Source: Kaistia dalseonensis (GTDB lineage: Bacteria; Pseudomonadota; Alphaproteobacteria; Rhizobiales; Kaistiaceae). From it: a stretch of 64,000 nt of DNA. The stretch spans positions 558,001 to 622,000 of the forward strand of contig NZ_JAUSVO010000002.1 of the NCBI RefSeq assembly GCF_030814715.1. Reading direction: 5' to 3'. The position numbers were made by a program, and so were the translations under genes. The notes below the pieces were generated by a model. That model searched no databases and was not told where the DNA came from. It was given only the letters and a program-made list of their open reading frames with translations. Positions 30,081 to 40,930 of the stretch are shown here, one piece after another; position 1 is the stretch's first letter, and each line of letters opens with the position of its first letter.

Positions 30081-30125
30081 TGGTTACGAACCAGTGGAAA
30101 GTAGGCACCTGAAAGAGCCATACTT
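30081..30125. promoter_or_regulatory. Candidate HxlR operators in the SDR/HxlR divergent promoter
   Basis: Two inverted repeats lie in the 97-bp divergent gap: TGGTT-ACG-AACCA (30081-30093, perfect) and AAGTA (30099-30103) with TACTT (30121-30125), 17 bp apart. HxlR dimers typically bind such spaced palindromes next to their own gene. Binding itself is an inference. Confidence 0.45.
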
Positions 30126-30145
30126 ACCGAACGGAGAGTGTAGGC

Positions 30146-30598
30146 ATGACAATAGCGGCATCATCGCCACAGGAACCTGGCCCGACGGCGCTCGTCCCTC
30201 CGCGGGATGCGCGCCCCATGCGGGTCGAGACCTATCCCGATCCGCTCGACCCCGCGCTCGAAGCGCTGGTGCGGCAGATCATCGGGCGCGTGGCGGACAA
30301 ATGGACCATGCTCGCGCTGGAGGTGCTGGCCGAGCATGGGCGGCAGCGCTTCACGCGGATCGGCGAACTGATCGGCGGCATCAGCCAGAAGATGCTGACC
30401 AAGACGCTGCGCCAGATGGAGGCGGACGGGCTGGTGACGCGGACCGTGCTGCCGGTGATCCCGCCCCATGTCGAATATGAGCTGACCAGCCTCGGCCTCA
30501 GCCTGGGCGAGGCTTTTTGCGGCGTCTGGATCTGGGCGGCGCACAATCGCGCCGCGATCGAGGCGGCCCGCGCGGCCTTCGAGGCGCGGCAGGCCTGA
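30146..30598 (+). CDS. HxlR-family transcriptional regulator
   Basis: 150 residues. The winged helix-turn-helix (about 38-125) has the family pattern IGRVADKWTMLALEVL, then RFTRIGELIGGISQKMLTKTLRQ and DGLVTR. The conserved N-terminal Cys used by redox-sensing members (YodB, HypR) is missing; the only Cys is near residue 118. It therefore probably does not sense electrophiles through that residue. It is divergent from the SDR gene and probably autoregulates and controls it. ACGGAGAG precedes the ATG at 30146. Confidence 0.92.
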   Translation: MTIAASSPQEPGPTALVPPRDARPMRVETYPDPLDPALEALVRQIIGRVADKWTMLALEVLAEHGRQRFTRIGELIGGISQKMLTKTLRQMEADGLVTRTVLPVIPPHVEYELTSLGLSLGEAFCGVWIWAAHNRAAIEAARAAFEARQA

Positions 30599-30620
30599 CG
30601 CGACCATTCTCCAGACGAAA

Positions 30621-30646
30621 ACGGGGCCCGCGCTGGCGGACCCCGT
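30621..30646. terminator. Hairpin between HxlR and GH51 genes, candidate bidirectional terminator
   Basis: Arms ACGGGGCCCGC and GCGGACCCCGT pair with one C/A mismatch around a GCTG loop. It sits between two converging gene ends (HxlR stop 30598, GH51 stop 30674). Flanking T-runs are short on both sides, so termination is plausible but not strong. Confidence 0.5.
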
Positions 30647-30673
30647 CTAAAGACAGACGGACTCGACGGGCGC

Positions 30674-32197
30674 TCAGTTCACCTGCGGCGCAGCCTTGGT
30701 CGTGATGACGTTGAAGGAGGCCGGCTTCAGCTTGATGCGCAGCTTTTCGCCGTCGACGACGACATCCGAGTTGGTCTTGGGTGCGACGGTGTTCGGTGCA
30801 TCCTTGGTGTTGACCGCCTTCAGATTCGAATGGTGGATCTCGGTCGCGGCGACGAGCGAGCGCTCCTTGCCGAGGCCGCGCAGATCGACATCGACCTCCA
30901 TCGAATCCGACAGGCTGCGGTTCAATGCGAAGATGGTCGTTGTGCCATCGGCCGGATTATCGATCACCGTCGAATAGAGATAGGGGATCTCAGGGAACGC
31001 CTTGGCGGAATAGCTCGGCGAATCGACCACGCCGCGCAGCACGCGGCCATGGCCATATTTCGAGGCGAGCGCGAAGGGGTGGAAGATCGTCTGGCGCCAG
31101 GCGGCGCCGCCGGTCTCGGTCATGATCGGGCCGATAACGTTGACGAGCTGCGCGAGGCAGGCCGTCTTCACGCGGTCGGCATTGTTGAGCATGGCGATCA
31201 GCGCGCCGCCGACGATCAGCGCATCCTCGGCATTGTAGACTTCCTCGATCAGCGGCGGCGCCTCGGGCCAGCCGGGCTTGCGCATGTGCTCGATCTTGTG
31301 GGTCTTGTACCAGACGTTCCATTCGTCGAGCGACAGCATGATCTTCTTGTGCGAGCGGCGCTTGGCACCGACCGCGTCGCAGATCGCCGCGACCTCCTTG
31401 ATGAAGGCGTCGAGCAGCTCGATGACGCCGAAATATTCCGAGGCGGAATCGGCGTTGTTGTTGAAATAGGTGTGCAGCGAGATGAAATCGACCTCGTCAT
31501 AGCAGTGATCGAGGACCTGATATTCCCACGAGCCATAGGTCGGCATGTTGCGATGCGACGAGCCACAGGCGGCGAGCTGGATCGTCGGATCGACCCAGCG
31601 CATGACCTTGGCGGTCTCAAGCGCGACGCGGCCATATTCTTCGGCGGTCTTGTGGCAGATCTGCCAGGGGCCATCCATCTCATTGCCGAGGCACCAGAAC
31701 TTGATGTCGTGCGGCTTCTCGAAACCATGGCTCTTGCGCAGGTCGGAGAGCGCCGAGCCGCCGGTGTGGTTGCAATATTCGAGGAACTGCCGCGCCTCGT
31801 CCGGTCCCTTGGTGCCGAGATTGACGCCGAACATCGGCTCGATGCCGGCCTTCTTCGACCATTTCATGAATTCATTGGTGCCGAACTGGTTCGTCTCGGT
31901 CGAGAACCAGGCGAGATCGCGGCGCACCGGGCGCTGATCGCTCGGGCCGACGCCATCCTCCCAATTATAGCCGGAGAGGAAATTGCCGCCGGGATAGCGG
32001 GTGATGGTGGTGCCGAGTTCCCGCGTCAGCTCCAGGACGTCGCCACGAAAGCCATCCTCGTCGGCGGTCGGGTGACCCGGCTCATAGATGCCGCCATAAA
32101 CGCAGCGGCCCATATGTTCGACGAAGGTGCCGAACACCCGCCGGTCCAAATCGGAGATCACGAAATCGCGGTCGACGGTCAATCGGGCTTTCAGCAT
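30674..32197 (-). CDS. GH51 alpha-L-arabinofuranosidase
   Basis: 507 residues, typical of intracellular GH51 enzymes. The acid/base is E173 in [10 protein letters not shown] and the nucleophile is E292 in SLDEWNVWY, almost the same spacing as in characterised bacterial GH51 enzymes. There is no signal peptide, so it acts in the cytoplasm on imported arabino-oligosaccharides or arabinosides. It lies 79 bp downstream of the two ABC permeases on the same strand, so uptake and hydrolysis are probably one operon under the GntR gene upstream. Confidence 0.95.
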   Translation of the reverse strand: MLKARLTVDRDFVISDLDRRVFGTFVEHMGRCVYGGIYEPGHPTADEDGFRGDVLELTRELGTTITRYPGGNFLSGYNWEDGVGPSDQRPVRRDLAWFSTETNQFGTNEFMKWSKKAGIEPMFGVNLGTKGPDEARQFLEYCNHTGGSALSDLRKSHGFEKPHDIKFWCLGNEMDGPWQICHKTAEEYGRVALETAKVMRWVDPTIQLAACGSSHRNMPTYGSWEYQVLDHCYDEVDFISLHTYFNNNADSASEYFGVIELLDAFIKEVAAICDAVGAKRRSHKKIMLSLDEWNVWYKTHKIEHMRKPGWPEAPPLIEEVYNAEDALIVGGALIAMLNNADRVKTACLAQLVNVIGPIMTETGGAAWRQTIFHPFALASKYGHGRVLRGVVDSPSYSAKAFPEIPYLYSTVIDNPADGTTTIFALNRSLSDSMEVDVDLRGLGKERSLVAATEIHHSNLKAVNTKDAPNTVAPKTNSDVVVDGEKLRIKLKPASFNVITTKAAPQVN

Positions 32198-32276
32198 GGG
32201 AGAACTTTCGAGAAGACTGGGTTGATCGTCTGGCGCCCAGCGGATCGGAGCGCCGCTTGTTCTGGATCGGCCGGCG

Positions 32277-33104
32277 CTAGCCCTTGATGCCCGCCGACAG
32301 CATGATCGCTTCCGTCACGCGGCGCTGGAAGATCAGATAGGCGAGGGCGACCGGCAGCGCGGCGAGCACGGCGCCGGAGAGGTTGCGGGCATATTGCACG
32401 CCGAACGCATCCTTCACCTGCGTGATGCCGACGGTGACGTTCATCATCTCCTGCTGCGTGACGACCAGGAACGGCCAGAGGAAGTTGTTCCAGGCGCCAA
32501 TGAAGGTGATGATCGCGAGCGCGGTCGAGATGCCCCAGTTCATCGGCAGGAAGATGCGGAAGAAGAGCTGGAACTCGCTCGCGCCGTCGATCAGCGCCGC
32601 CTCGCGGAACTCCTTCGGGATCTGGTCGAAGAACTGCTTGTAGACGATGACGGCGACCGGAACGATGAGCTGCGGCAGGATCACGCCGAGCCATTTATTG
32701 ATGAAGCCGAAATCGTTCATCAGGATGAAGTGCGTCACGATCAGCGTCTGGATCGGCACCATGAAGCTGGCGAGGATCATGAGCCAGAGGATCGTCCGCC
32801 CGGGAAAGCGCAATTGCGACAGCGCATAGCCGCAGGCCGAGCTCAGCATGATGACGAGGATCGTCACCGAGCCGGACGTCACCAGCGAGTTCAGATACCA
32901 GCGGCCGATCTGCGTGTTGAGCACGACATAGATATAGCCGGCCAGCGTCCAGATCTTCGGCAGCAGCCCGACGCCGGGCTCGACCACTTCATATTCGGGC
33001 TTCAGCGTCGTGATCACGGCCCAGTAGAGCGGGAACGCCCAAAGCATGGCAAACCCGATCGTGATGACCGTAATGATCCCGGAGGCGACATTGAGACGTT
33101 TCAT
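32277..33104 (-). CDS. Carbohydrate ABC transporter permease (MalG/UgpE type)
   Basis: 275 residues with about six membrane segments. The coupling-helix EAA loop reads EAALIDGASEFQLFFRIFLP. It forms a heterodimer with the preceding permease in the inner membrane. Its ATG overlaps the stop of that gene by 4 bp. In this locus it probably imports arabinose-containing oligosaccharides, judged from the GH51 neighbour only. Confidence 0.93.
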   Translation of the reverse strand: MKRLNVASGIITVITIGFAMLWAFPLYWAVITTLKPEYEVVEPGVGLLPKIWTLAGYIYVVLNTQIGRWYLNSLVTSGSVTILVIMLSSACGYALSQLRFPGRTILWLMILASFMVPIQTLIVTHFILMNDFGFINKWLGVILPQLIVPVAVIVYKQFFDQIPKEFREAALIDGASEFQLFFRIFLPMNWGISTALAIITFIGAWNNFLWPFLVVTQQEMMNVTVGITQVKDAFGVQYARNLSGAVLAALPVALAYLIFQRRVTEAIMLSAGIKG

Positions 33105-33979
33105 GACCGCGCTCCCCGCACCCGAAGCACCTGATACTGCAACACGGAAACCACCACGATCACCAGGAACAGGATGACGGCGACGGCAGCCGCATAGCCG
33201 CCGCGATTGAGCTGGAAGGCGAATTTGTAGATGTACTGGACCATCACATAGGTCGAGTTGAACGGCCCGCCCTGCGTGAACAGGTAGATCTGGTCGAAGA
33301 TCTTCAATTGCAGGATCAGCTGGATCGTCAGCACCAGCGCCGTCACCGGCCAGATCAGCGGCCAGGTCAGATGACGGAACTGCTGCCAGGAGCTGGCATT
33401 GTCGAGCGACGCGGCGTCATAGAGATCCTGCGAGATGTTGCGCAGGCCCGCGATGAACAGCAGCACGTTGAAGCCGTTGGTCCACCAGATCGTGATGAAG
33501 GCGACGCTCGGCATCGCCCAGTATTTGTCGCGGAAGACGGCGACGCGCGAGCCGTTGAAGAGCTCGATCGCATATTGGGCGATGCCGAACTGCAGATCGA
33601 GCATCCACTGCCAGATCAGGAACACCACCGTGACCGGCAGGATGTAGGGCAGGAAGAAGGCGGCGAGCACGAGGCTCTGAAGCCAGCCCTTGAGGCGCGT
33701 CACCATCAGCGCGATCACCAGGCCGAGCAGCGTCGTCGGGATCACCGTCAGCAGGACGAAATAGCCGGTATGGAGCGCCGCGGCGAAGAACTGCTTGTCG
33801 CTGGCAAGCTTGATGTAGTTCGCCCAGCCGATCCAGTTGCCCTCGCCGATCAGCGGGGCATCGGTGAAGCTCAGCTGCACCATCTTGTAGGTCGGATAGA
33901 TGAACAGAACGAGATAGGCGATCACGAACGGCGCGACGAGAATGAAGGCCGCCGTGGCCTGATTGCGTCCGAGCTTCAT
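33101..33979 (-). CDS. Carbohydrate ABC transporter permease (MalF/UgpA type)
   Basis: 292 residues with six membrane segments. The N-terminal segment is TAAFILVAPFVIAYLVLFIYP. The EAA-like loop is DAASLDNASSWQQFRHLTWP. It is the partner of the MalG-type permease encoded next (4 bp overlap). A 74-bp gap with a strong hairpin separates it from the binding-protein gene upstream, typical of loci where the binding protein is made in excess. Confidence 0.93.
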   Translation of the reverse strand: MKLGRNQATAAFILVAPFVIAYLVLFIYPTYKMVQLSFTDAPLIGEGNWIGWANYIKLASDKQFFAAALHTGYFVLLTVIPTTLLGLVIALMVTRLKGWLQSLVLAAFFLPYILPVTVVFLIWQWMLDLQFGIAQYAIELFNGSRVAVFRDKYWAMPSVAFITIWWTNGFNVLLFIAGLRNISQDLYDAASLDNASSWQQFRHLTWPLIWPVTALVLTIQLILQLKIFDQIYLFTQGGPFNSTYVMVQYIYKFAFQLNRGGYAAAVAVILFLVIVVVSVLQYQVLRVRGARS

Positions 33980-34012
33980 GAAATTGTCCTTGCCGCGCTT
34001 CGGAGGCGGAAC

Positions 34013-34035
34013 CGCCCGGCCGAGATGGCCGGGCG
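34013..34035 (-). terminator. Intercistronic GC hairpin between binding protein and permease genes
   Basis: Perfect 9-bp arms CGCCCGGCC (34013-34021) and GGCCGGGCG (34027-34035) enclose a 5-nt loop. It lies 18 bp after the binding-protein stop and has no T-run on the minus strand. It is therefore more likely a partial attenuator or a 3'-end mRNA stabiliser than a full terminator. Confidence 0.6.
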
Positions 34036-34053
34036 ATCCTTTCGATCAGAGAC

Positions 34054-35331
34054 TTACTGCAGGAGGCCCTGCAACTCGTCCTTGGCGGCGGAGATGGCGT
34101 CGGCGGGCGCGCCATCGCCATTGAAGGCCGGCATGAAGTAATTCGAAGCGGCTTCATAGATCGGCGAAGCGACACCGGCGATCGTCGAGGACGGATCGAA
34201 GGTGGCGGTCTTGGCGAGCGTCGAATAGATCGCGTTCGGCAGCATCTTCTTGAATTCGTCGCTGTCGGTGACCGGCAAATAGGCCGGGATGTGGCCAGCG
34301 GTCGCCCAGAAGATGCTGTGCTCGTTCATCCACTTGATGACGGTGAGGACGGCCTTGAGCTTCTCCGGGCTGATTTCCTTGCCCTTACGGTTCGGCACGG
34401 CGAAGGAGTGCGAATCGGCCCAGGTCGCGGGCTGGTCGAACAGCACGGGGATCTGGATCGCGCCCCATTCGAAGCCGAGCTTGCCGCTCTTGGCGAGGTC
34501 GGTCATCGTCGGGACTTCCCAGACGCCGTTGATGTGCATCGCGGCCTTGCCCGAGGTGAAGAGCGCGATCGAAGCGGGATATTCCGTCTGCTTCGGCACC
34601 CAGCCCTCGGTGGTCCACTTGGCCATCTCGGCGAGCGCCTTGGTGGCCTTGTCGGCATTGTCGCCGTCCAGGACCTTGCCGTCATTGATGAACGAGCCGC
34701 CCTGCTGGGCGAGCAGCGTATAGAAGACGCGCCAGGTCGTGCCGTTATCGGCGGTCGGGATCGACAGGCCGACCTGATCCGGCCCGGTCGTCAGCGTCTT
34801 CAGCGCGGCCTCGAAATTGGCGGCGCCGTCGAGGCCCTTGGGCAGGCCGTCATCGCCGAGAAGGCCGGCCTTCTTCAGGAGGTCCTTGTTGTAATAGAGG
34901 ATGATCGAGTGGATATCGAAGGGGATGGCGTATTGCTTGCCATCGACCTGCGCGGCCTTCCAGTTAGCCGGCGCATAATTGTCGCCGGAGAAGCCGGCTG
35001 CCTTCAGCTCGTCCGGGGTCAGTTCGCGCAGCGTGCCCGTCGAGACGCCGAGCGGCAGGCGCGAGAGATGGTACGTCATGACATCGGGGCCTTCGCCGAC
35101 AGCGGCCGAGGTCTGCACCTTGGTGTAGAAAGGCACGCCCCATTCCAGCGTCGTCGCCTGGATCTCGATATCGGGGTTTTCCTTGTTGAACTGGTCGAGC
35201 AGCGCCTTCATGCGCACGCCGTCGCCACCCGACAGGAAGTCCCACCAGACCACGGTTTCCTTGGCCTGGGCGCCGGCGGTCATCGCCAGCAGCGCCGCGG
35301 TCGCGAGCGCCTTCTTCATGAATCCACGCAT
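34054..35331 (-). CDS. Extracellular sugar-binding protein of the ABC transporter
   Basis: 425 residues. The signal peptide MRGFMKKALATAALLAMTAGAQA is cleaved at AQA-KE. The mature part matches family 1 solute-binding proteins (VVWWDFLSGGDGVRMKALLDQFNKENPDIE). GAGGAAACG precedes the ATG at 35331, which decides the start. It feeds the two permeases encoded downstream. First gene of the transport operon and divergent from the GntR gene. No ATP-binding subunit gene is present in the locus. Confidence 0.93.
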   Translation of the reverse strand: MRGFMKKALATAALLAMTAGAQAKETVVWWDFLSGGDGVRMKALLDQFNKENPDIEIQATTLEWGVPFYTKVQTSAAVGEGPDVMTYHLSRLPLGVSTGTLRELTPDELKAAGFSGDNYAPANWKAAQVDGKQYAIPFDIHSIILYYNKDLLKKAGLLGDDGLPKGLDGAANFEAALKTLTTGPDQVGLSIPTADNGTTWRVFYTLLAQQGGSFINDGKVLDGDNADKATKALAEMAKWTTEGWVPKQTEYPASIALFTSGKAAMHINGVWEVPTMTDLAKSGKLGFEWGAIQIPVLFDQPATWADSHSFAVPNRKGKEISPEKLKAVLTVIKWMNEHSIFWATAGHIPAYLPVTDSDEFKKMLPNAIYSTLAKTATFDPSSTIAGVASPIYEAASNYFMPAFNGDGAPADAISAAKDELQGLLQ

Positions 35332-35768
35332 CGTCGTTTCCTCCGTCTTCGGTCGCACCTTCGGATCTCCCAACAAGACCCGTCCTCCGGCGACATTCTC
35401 TTATCGGCGCGCACCGCCCATTACGGAGACGCTGCGCGACCCACCTGCCGAATGCGCCTATCCTCCTCGACGGGCGCAGACCGCATATCGTTCCATGACA
35501 TCCACTTACGGATGCGTGAGAGGCGTCATGGATCTTGAATTGGATCAGGGGCGGGGTGAAATGTCACGGTGATCGGCTGACCGACGCAATTTCCGCGAAG
35601 CCCCTCTCCCCAACACCGCTCCAATGGTATTATCATATGCGGCGATCATGATTTTGATCGACACCTTTGTCAACGGCCTCTTGCCGCCCTCGTCAGGTGG
35701 CTTGCCGTTTGCAGTGGCCGATCCAAGAAAAACCGCGTAGGGGATGACACGTGTCGGGAGAGCGCGGG
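35332..35768. promoter_or_regulatory. 437-bp divergent control region between binding-protein and GntR genes
   Basis: No gene is supported here. The region becomes AT-richer near 35,620-35,670. It contains the near-palindrome ATGGTATTATCAT (35624-35636; ATGnTA with TAnCAT), the best candidate operator for the GntR regulator encoded next door. Promoters for both directions should lie here, but I could not fix their -35 and -10 elements. Confidence 0.45.
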
Positions 35769-36497
35769 ATGCTGGAGCGCGAATTATCAGTCGGGACAAT
35801 GAGTGCGCAGGTCGCCAATCACGTTGGCGCGCGCATCGTTTCGGGTGAATTCCTGCCGGGCTCGGCCCTGCCGATCGAAAGCGAGCTGTGCGAATTCTAC
35901 GGCGTCAGCCGCACCACGGTGCGCGAGGCCGTGAAGAGCCTGGCCGGCAAGCGGCTGGTCGAGGTTTCGCCCAAGATCGGAACGCGCGTCCTGCCCTTTT
36001 CCGAATGGAACCTGCTCGACCGCGAAGTCCTGGCCTGGCGGCTGCAGGCGCAGTTCGACGGCAAGATCGTCGAGGATATCTTCGAGATGCGCCTCTGCTT
36101 CGAGCCGCGCGCTTCGTTCCTCGCGGCGCGCGACGGCACGGCCGAGGATCACGCGCTGATCGAGCAGCATTTTCGCGAGCTGGTCGCCGCCCATGAGCAG
36201 GGCATGCCGGTCAAGACAATCTCCGAATCGGCGCTGGAATTTCACCTCGCCATCATCAACGCGTCGCATAACGGGCTGTTCGTGACGATTGGCAGCGCGG
36301 TCAAATCGGCGCTGCGCGTCTCGTCGGAAATGCTCCAGCGCCACGCGACGCGGCCGAGCGAGGATGTCGCGCTGCATGATGCGGTCCGTACCGCCATCGT
36401 GGCGCGGAAGCCGAAAGAAGCCGCGAGCGCGATGGAATATCTCCTCGCCGCCTCGCGCGAACGCCTCCTGCCGCTGACGGTCGACGCCGCCGAATAG
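35769..36497 (+). CDS. GntR-family (FadR-type, FCD domain) regulator
   Basis: 242 residues from ATG 35769, where GGGAG lies 8 bases upstream; GTG 35751 with AGGGG is an equally spaced alternative giving 248. The winged HTH (about 10-70) contains ESELCEFYGVSRTTVREAVKSL. The C-terminal all-helical FCD ligand domain has the metal-site residues in the LEFHLAIINASHN and ALHDAVRTAI segments. It probably represses the divergent arabinoside transport and GH51 genes and responds to a sugar acid or sugar. Confidence 0.93.
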   Translation: MLERELSVGTMSAQVANHVGARIVSGEFLPGSALPIESELCEFYGVSRTTVREAVKSLAGKRLVEVSPKIGTRVLPFSEWNLLDREVLAWRLQAQFDGKIVEDIFEMRLCFEPRASFLAARDGTAEDHALIEQHFRELVAAHEQGMPVKTISESALEFHLAIINASHNGLFVTIGSAVKSALRVSSEMLQRHATRPSEDVALHDAVRTAIVARKPKEAASAMEYLLAASRERLLPLTVDAAE

Positions 36498-36543
36498 CGA
36501 CGTCCGTCAAGCGATCAGGTCGCGGACGCCGGTCCCGTATCGC

Positions 36544-37419
<876 letters not shown>

Positions 37420-37448
37420 CGAAACCACTCCTCAATACGCGTCGGCGA

Positions 37449-38297
37449 TCAGGCCGCCCGGAGGCGCTTTTCGCGCTGGATGATCTCGGAGGCGAGCCGC
37501 AGATAGGCCTGGCTGCCCGTGCTCTTGAAATCATAGAGCAGGACCGGCTTGCCATGCGACGGCGCCTCGGAGATCCGGACATTGCGCGGGATCACCGTGT
37601 CATAGACTGCGTCGCCCATATGGGCGCGCACATCGGCCACGACCTGGCCGGCGAGATTGTTGCGGCTGTCGAACATGGTCAGCACGATGCCATGGATCGA
37701 CAGTTCCGGGTTCAGCGCATGCTTGACCTGGTCGACCGTCTGCAAGAGCTGGCTCAGGCCCTCGAGCGCGAAGAATTCGCATTGCAGCGGCACGAGGATC
37801 GAATGCGCCGCCGAGAGCGCATTGATCGTGAGCAGGTTGAGCGAAGGCGGGCAATCGACCAGCACATAGCTGTAGTTTCGGATACGAATCGAATCCGCCC
37901 GCTGCGAATGGTTCGCCAGGGCGCGCCGCAGACGGAAGGCACGATCGGAGCGGCCGGCGATCTCCAGCTCGACACCGAGCAGATCCATGGTCGACGGCGC
38001 GACCGACAGCCGCGGCACGGCCGTTTCCATGACGATCTCGGCCAGATTGGATTCGCCGACCAGCAGATCATAGGTCGAGCGCAGGCGGCTGCGCCGATCG
38101 ATGCCGAGGCCCGTGGAGGCGTTGCCCTGCGGGTCGAGATCGACGATCAGCACTTCCTCGCCAATGGCCGCCAGCGCCGTACCGAGATTGATCGCCGTCG
38201 TCGTCTTGCCGACGCCACCCTTCTGGTTGGCCAGCGCGATGACGCGCGGCAGGGGCGGCAGCAGCGAGGGGGGCGAAAAGCTGTCGGTATAGGTCAT
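37449..38297 (-). CDS. parA: Chromosome partitioning ATPase ParA
   Basis: 282 residues. Deviant Walker A ALANQKGGVGKTTTAINLG near residue 24-40 and Walker B region VDLDPQGNAS. It forms the nucleoid gradient that pulls ParB-parS complexes to the poles. It is flanked by rsmG upstream (24 bp) and parB downstream, the canonical alphaproteobacterial order. Confidence 0.97.
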   Translation of the reverse strand: MTYTDSFSPPSLLPPLPRVIALANQKGGVGKTTTAINLGTALAAIGEEVLIVDLDPQGNASTGLGIDRRSRLRSTYDLLVGESNLAEIVMETAVPRLSVAPSTMDLLGVELEIAGRSDRAFRLRRALANHSQRADSIRIRNYSYVLVDCPPSLNLLTINALSAAHSILVPLQCEFFALEGLSQLLQTVDQVKHALNPELSIHGIVLTMFDSRNNLAGQVVADVRAHMGDAVYDTVIPRNVRISEAPSHGKPVLLYDFKSTGSQAYLRLASEIIQREKRLRAA

Positions 38298-38321
38298 CGG
38301 AAGCCTCTTCCAACGCGCGGA

Positions 38322-38957
38322 TTACGCCGAACGGCGCTCCGCCCGGCGAATTTCGACGATCGAACTGCGTTCGTCGATCATGCTCTTGTGTCTTACCAGA
38401 TCGAGTGACCAAGATTTAGAGGCTTCTGCCAATTCCACATCGAAATCTTCACCTTTGTGAAATGCCGCCGCCGCGCCCTGCGCCAGAACGGGCGCGGAGA
38501 GATCAAGCAGATCATCGAGGCTCGCCAGGGCGCGCGCACTGATGAAATCGACCGGTTCCGCCCATTGTTTCAGAACCGATTCGATTCGTCCCTCATGCAC
38601 GACGGCGCGCGCGCCGGTCTCGCGAATCGCCGTGCGGAGGAAGGCACATTTGCGCTGATTGCTCTCGACGCAATGCACGACGCCGTCGCCCCGTTCGGCG
38701 AGCAGGATCGCCGTGACCATGCCGGGCAAGCCACCGCCACTGCCAATATCGAGCCAGCGCAATGCGCCGGGGAAGAGCGCGACGAGCTGGGCCGAATCAG
38801 CGATATGGCGCGACCAGATCTGATCGAGCGTCTTGGGCGAGATCAAATTCTGGGCCGGCTGCCAGCGCTTCAGCAGCGCGACATAGCGCGACAGGCGATC
38901 CGCTGTTTCACGTGAAACAGGGAGAATGGCCTCGACGGCCGCAATGCTCTCGCTCAT
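38322..38957 (-). CDS. rsmG: 16S rRNA m7G527 methyltransferase RsmG (GidB)
   Basis: 211 residues. The SAM-binding motif is [12 protein letters not shown]. It methylates G527 of 16S rRNA. Codons for VSRET near the N-terminus contain a full parS site (38904-38919), so this stretch is under DNA-level constraint as well. The ATG overlaps the mnmG stop by 4 bp. Confidence 0.95.
   Translation of the reverse strand: MSESIAAVEAILPVSRETADRLSRYVALLKRWQPAQNLISPKTLDQIWSRHIADSAQLVALFPGALRWLDIGSGGGLPGMVTAILLAERGDGVVHCVESNQRKCAFLRTAIRETGARAVVHEGRIESVLKQWAEPVDFISARALASLDDLLDLSAPVLAQGAAAAFHKGEDFDVELAEASKSWSLDLVRHKSMIDERSSIVEIRRAERRSA
38904..38919. promoter_or_regulatory. parS: parS site inside rsmG
   Basis: TGTTTCACGTGAAACA, a perfect palindrome identical to the chromosomal parS consensus bound by ParB. 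It is embedded in the rsmG coding sequence and reads as V-S-R-E-T. Confidence 0.95.
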
Positions 38958-40879
38958 GCGCTTGCTCGCTCCTGGCGCCCGGCCCCTTGCCGCCCCCGCC
39001 GAACCGCCGTCAACAGCAAGGCCAGAGCCGCCGGCGTCATGCCCTCGATACGGCTGGCCTGGCCCAGCGTTGCCGGCTGGACCAGGGCCAAACGCTGCCG
39101 CAGCTCGTTCGACAGGCCGGCGATCCCGGCATAGTCGAGCGCGCTGTCCAGCGCGACCGCCTCATCGCGGCGGATCGAATCAATGTCGCTTTGCTGCCGA
39201 TCGAGATAAACCGCATATTTCGCATCGGCCTCGATCTGGTCGAGGATCGCCTGCGGGAAGCCACCCAGCTCCGGCCAGAGGCCGATCAGGCGCAGCGGGT
39301 CGATATCGGGATAGGCCAGCAGATCGAACGCCGTTCGCCGCACGCCATCCTGATTGACCGAAAGTCCGCGCCGGTTCGCCTCGTTCGGCGTCATCGCCAA
39401 CGCCTGGAACCGGGCCCGTGCCGCCGCCAGCTGATCAAGCTTGAAGGCAAAGGCTGCGCCGCGCTCGGCGCCGACGACACCGAGGCGAAGGCCGACCGGC
39501 GTCAGCCGCTGGTCGGCATTGTCGGCTCGCAAGGACAGCCTGTACTCGGCACGAGAGGTGAACATGCGATAGGGCTCGGTCACGCCGCGCGTCACCAGAT
39601 CGTCGATCATCACGCCGATATAGCTCTCTGAGCGGCTGAAGACGAAACCATCCTGCCCGTCGGCGCGCCGCGCAGCGTTGATACCGGCGACCACGCCTTG
39701 CGCCGCCGCTTCTTCATAGCCCGTCGTGCCGTTGATCTGCCCGGCCAGGAACAGGCCCGAAACGCGCTTCACCTCGAGCGCCGGCGACAGCTCACGCGGA
39801 TCGACATGATCATACTCGATTGCATAGCCCGGCCGAATGATCCGTGCCTGTTCAAGGCCCGGGATCGAGGCGACGATCGCCGCCTGGACATCCTCGGGCA
39901 GTGAGGTCGAGATGCCGTTCGGATAGACGGTCGGATCGTCGAGACCCTCCGGCTCCAGGAAAATCTGGTGCCCATCGCGCTCACCGAAACGAACGACCTT
40001 GTCCTCAATGCTCGGGCAATAACGCGGCCCACGGCTTTCGATCTGGCCGGAATACATGGGCGAGCGCGCGAGATTGGCGCGGATGACGGCGTGGGTCGCG
40101 GCCGTGGTGCGCGTAATGAAGCAATCGACCTGGGGCCGCGTGATCGCCGCCGTCAGGGTCGAGAAAGGCTCGGGCTGCTCGTCACCGGCCTGTCGCTCCA
40201 GCGACGACCAATCAATGGTCCGGCCATCAAGGCGCGGCGGGGTGCCGGTTTTCAGCCGCGCAAGGCGGAGCGACAGCCGCTCCAGCGCCCGCGACAGGCC
40301 CATGGCTGGCTGCTCTCCAACTCGGCCGGCCGGAATCTTGGCCTCGCCAATATGGATCAGGCCGCGCAGGAAGGTGCCCGTCGTGATGACGACCGCGCCG
40401 CAATCGATGCGCCGTCCATCGGCCATCACGACGCCGACGATCCGGCCATTCTCGACCACCAGATCATCCGCCTCGCCCTCGACCACAGTCGGGCCATCGG
40501 TTGCGGCAATCGCGTCCTGCATCGCGGCGCGATAGAGCTTGCGATCGGCTTGGGCCCGCGGCCCACGCACGGCGGGGCCCTTGCGACGATTGAGCAGGCG
40601 GAACTGGATGCCGGCCGCGTCAGCAACCCGACCCATCAGCCCATCCAGCGCATCGACCTCGCGCACCAGATGACCTTTGCCGAGACCGCCTATTGCGGGG
40701 TTGCAGGACATGACACCGATGGTCGCGCGCTGATGCGTGACCAGCGCGGTGCGCGCGCCGAGACGGGCGGCCGCTGCGGCCGCCTCTGTTCCAGCATGGC
40801 CGCCGCCGATCACGATGACGTCGAAAGAACCCGGGACGCCGGAAGAATCATGCCGTTCATTCATGGGGATGCTCGTCAT
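38954..40879 (-). CDS. mnmG: tRNA uridine-5-carboxymethylaminomethyl modification enzyme MnmG (GidA)
   Basis: 641 residues. The FAD-binding motif is [22 protein letters not shown]. The conserved [20 protein letters not shown] and the C-terminal helical tRNA-binding domain follow. Together with MnmE it installs the cmnm5 group on U34 of several tRNAs. ATG 40879 is used; ATG 40864 is a close alternative, and neither has a clear Shine-Dalgarno. It follows mnmE across a 75-bp gap that holds the second parS. Confidence 0.97.
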   Translation of the reverse strand: MTSIPMNERHDSSGVPGSFDVIVIGGGHAGTEAAAAAARLGARTALVTHQRATIGVMSCNPAIGGLGKGHLVREVDALDGLMGRVADAAGIQFRLLNRRKGPAVRGPRAQADRKLYRAAMQDAIAATDGPTVVEGEADDLVVENGRIVGVVMADGRRIDCGAVVITTGTFLRGLIHIGEAKIPAGRVGEQPAMGLSRALERLSLRLARLKTGTPPRLDGRTIDWSSLERQAGDEQPEPFSTLTAAITRPQVDCFITRTTAATHAVIRANLARSPMYSGQIESRGPRYCPSIEDKVVRFGERDGHQIFLEPEGLDDPTVYPNGISTSLPEDVQAAIVASIPGLEQARIIRPGYAIEYDHVDPRELSPALEVKRVSGLFLAGQINGTTGYEEAAAQGVVAGINAARRADGQDGFVFSRSESYIGVMIDDLVTRGVTEPYRMFTSRAEYRLSLRADNADQRLTPVGLRLGVVGAERGAAFAFKLDQLAAARARFQALAMTPNEANRRGLSVNQDGVRRTAFDLLAYPDIDPLRLIGLWPELGGFPQAILDQIEADAKYAVYLDRQQSDIDSIRRDEAVALDSALDYAGIAGLSNELRQRLALVQPATLGQASRIEGMTPAALALLLTAVRRGRQGAGRQERASA

Positions 40880-40930
40880 TCTGATGGCGCTGATCTAGTC
40901 GCTTCGCCGCGCCACGTCAAAGCCCAACAC

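Noticed and set aside
30830-32287. 485-residue plus-strand open frame
   Set aside because: Antisense to the GH51 gene, whose catalytic glutamates are intact.
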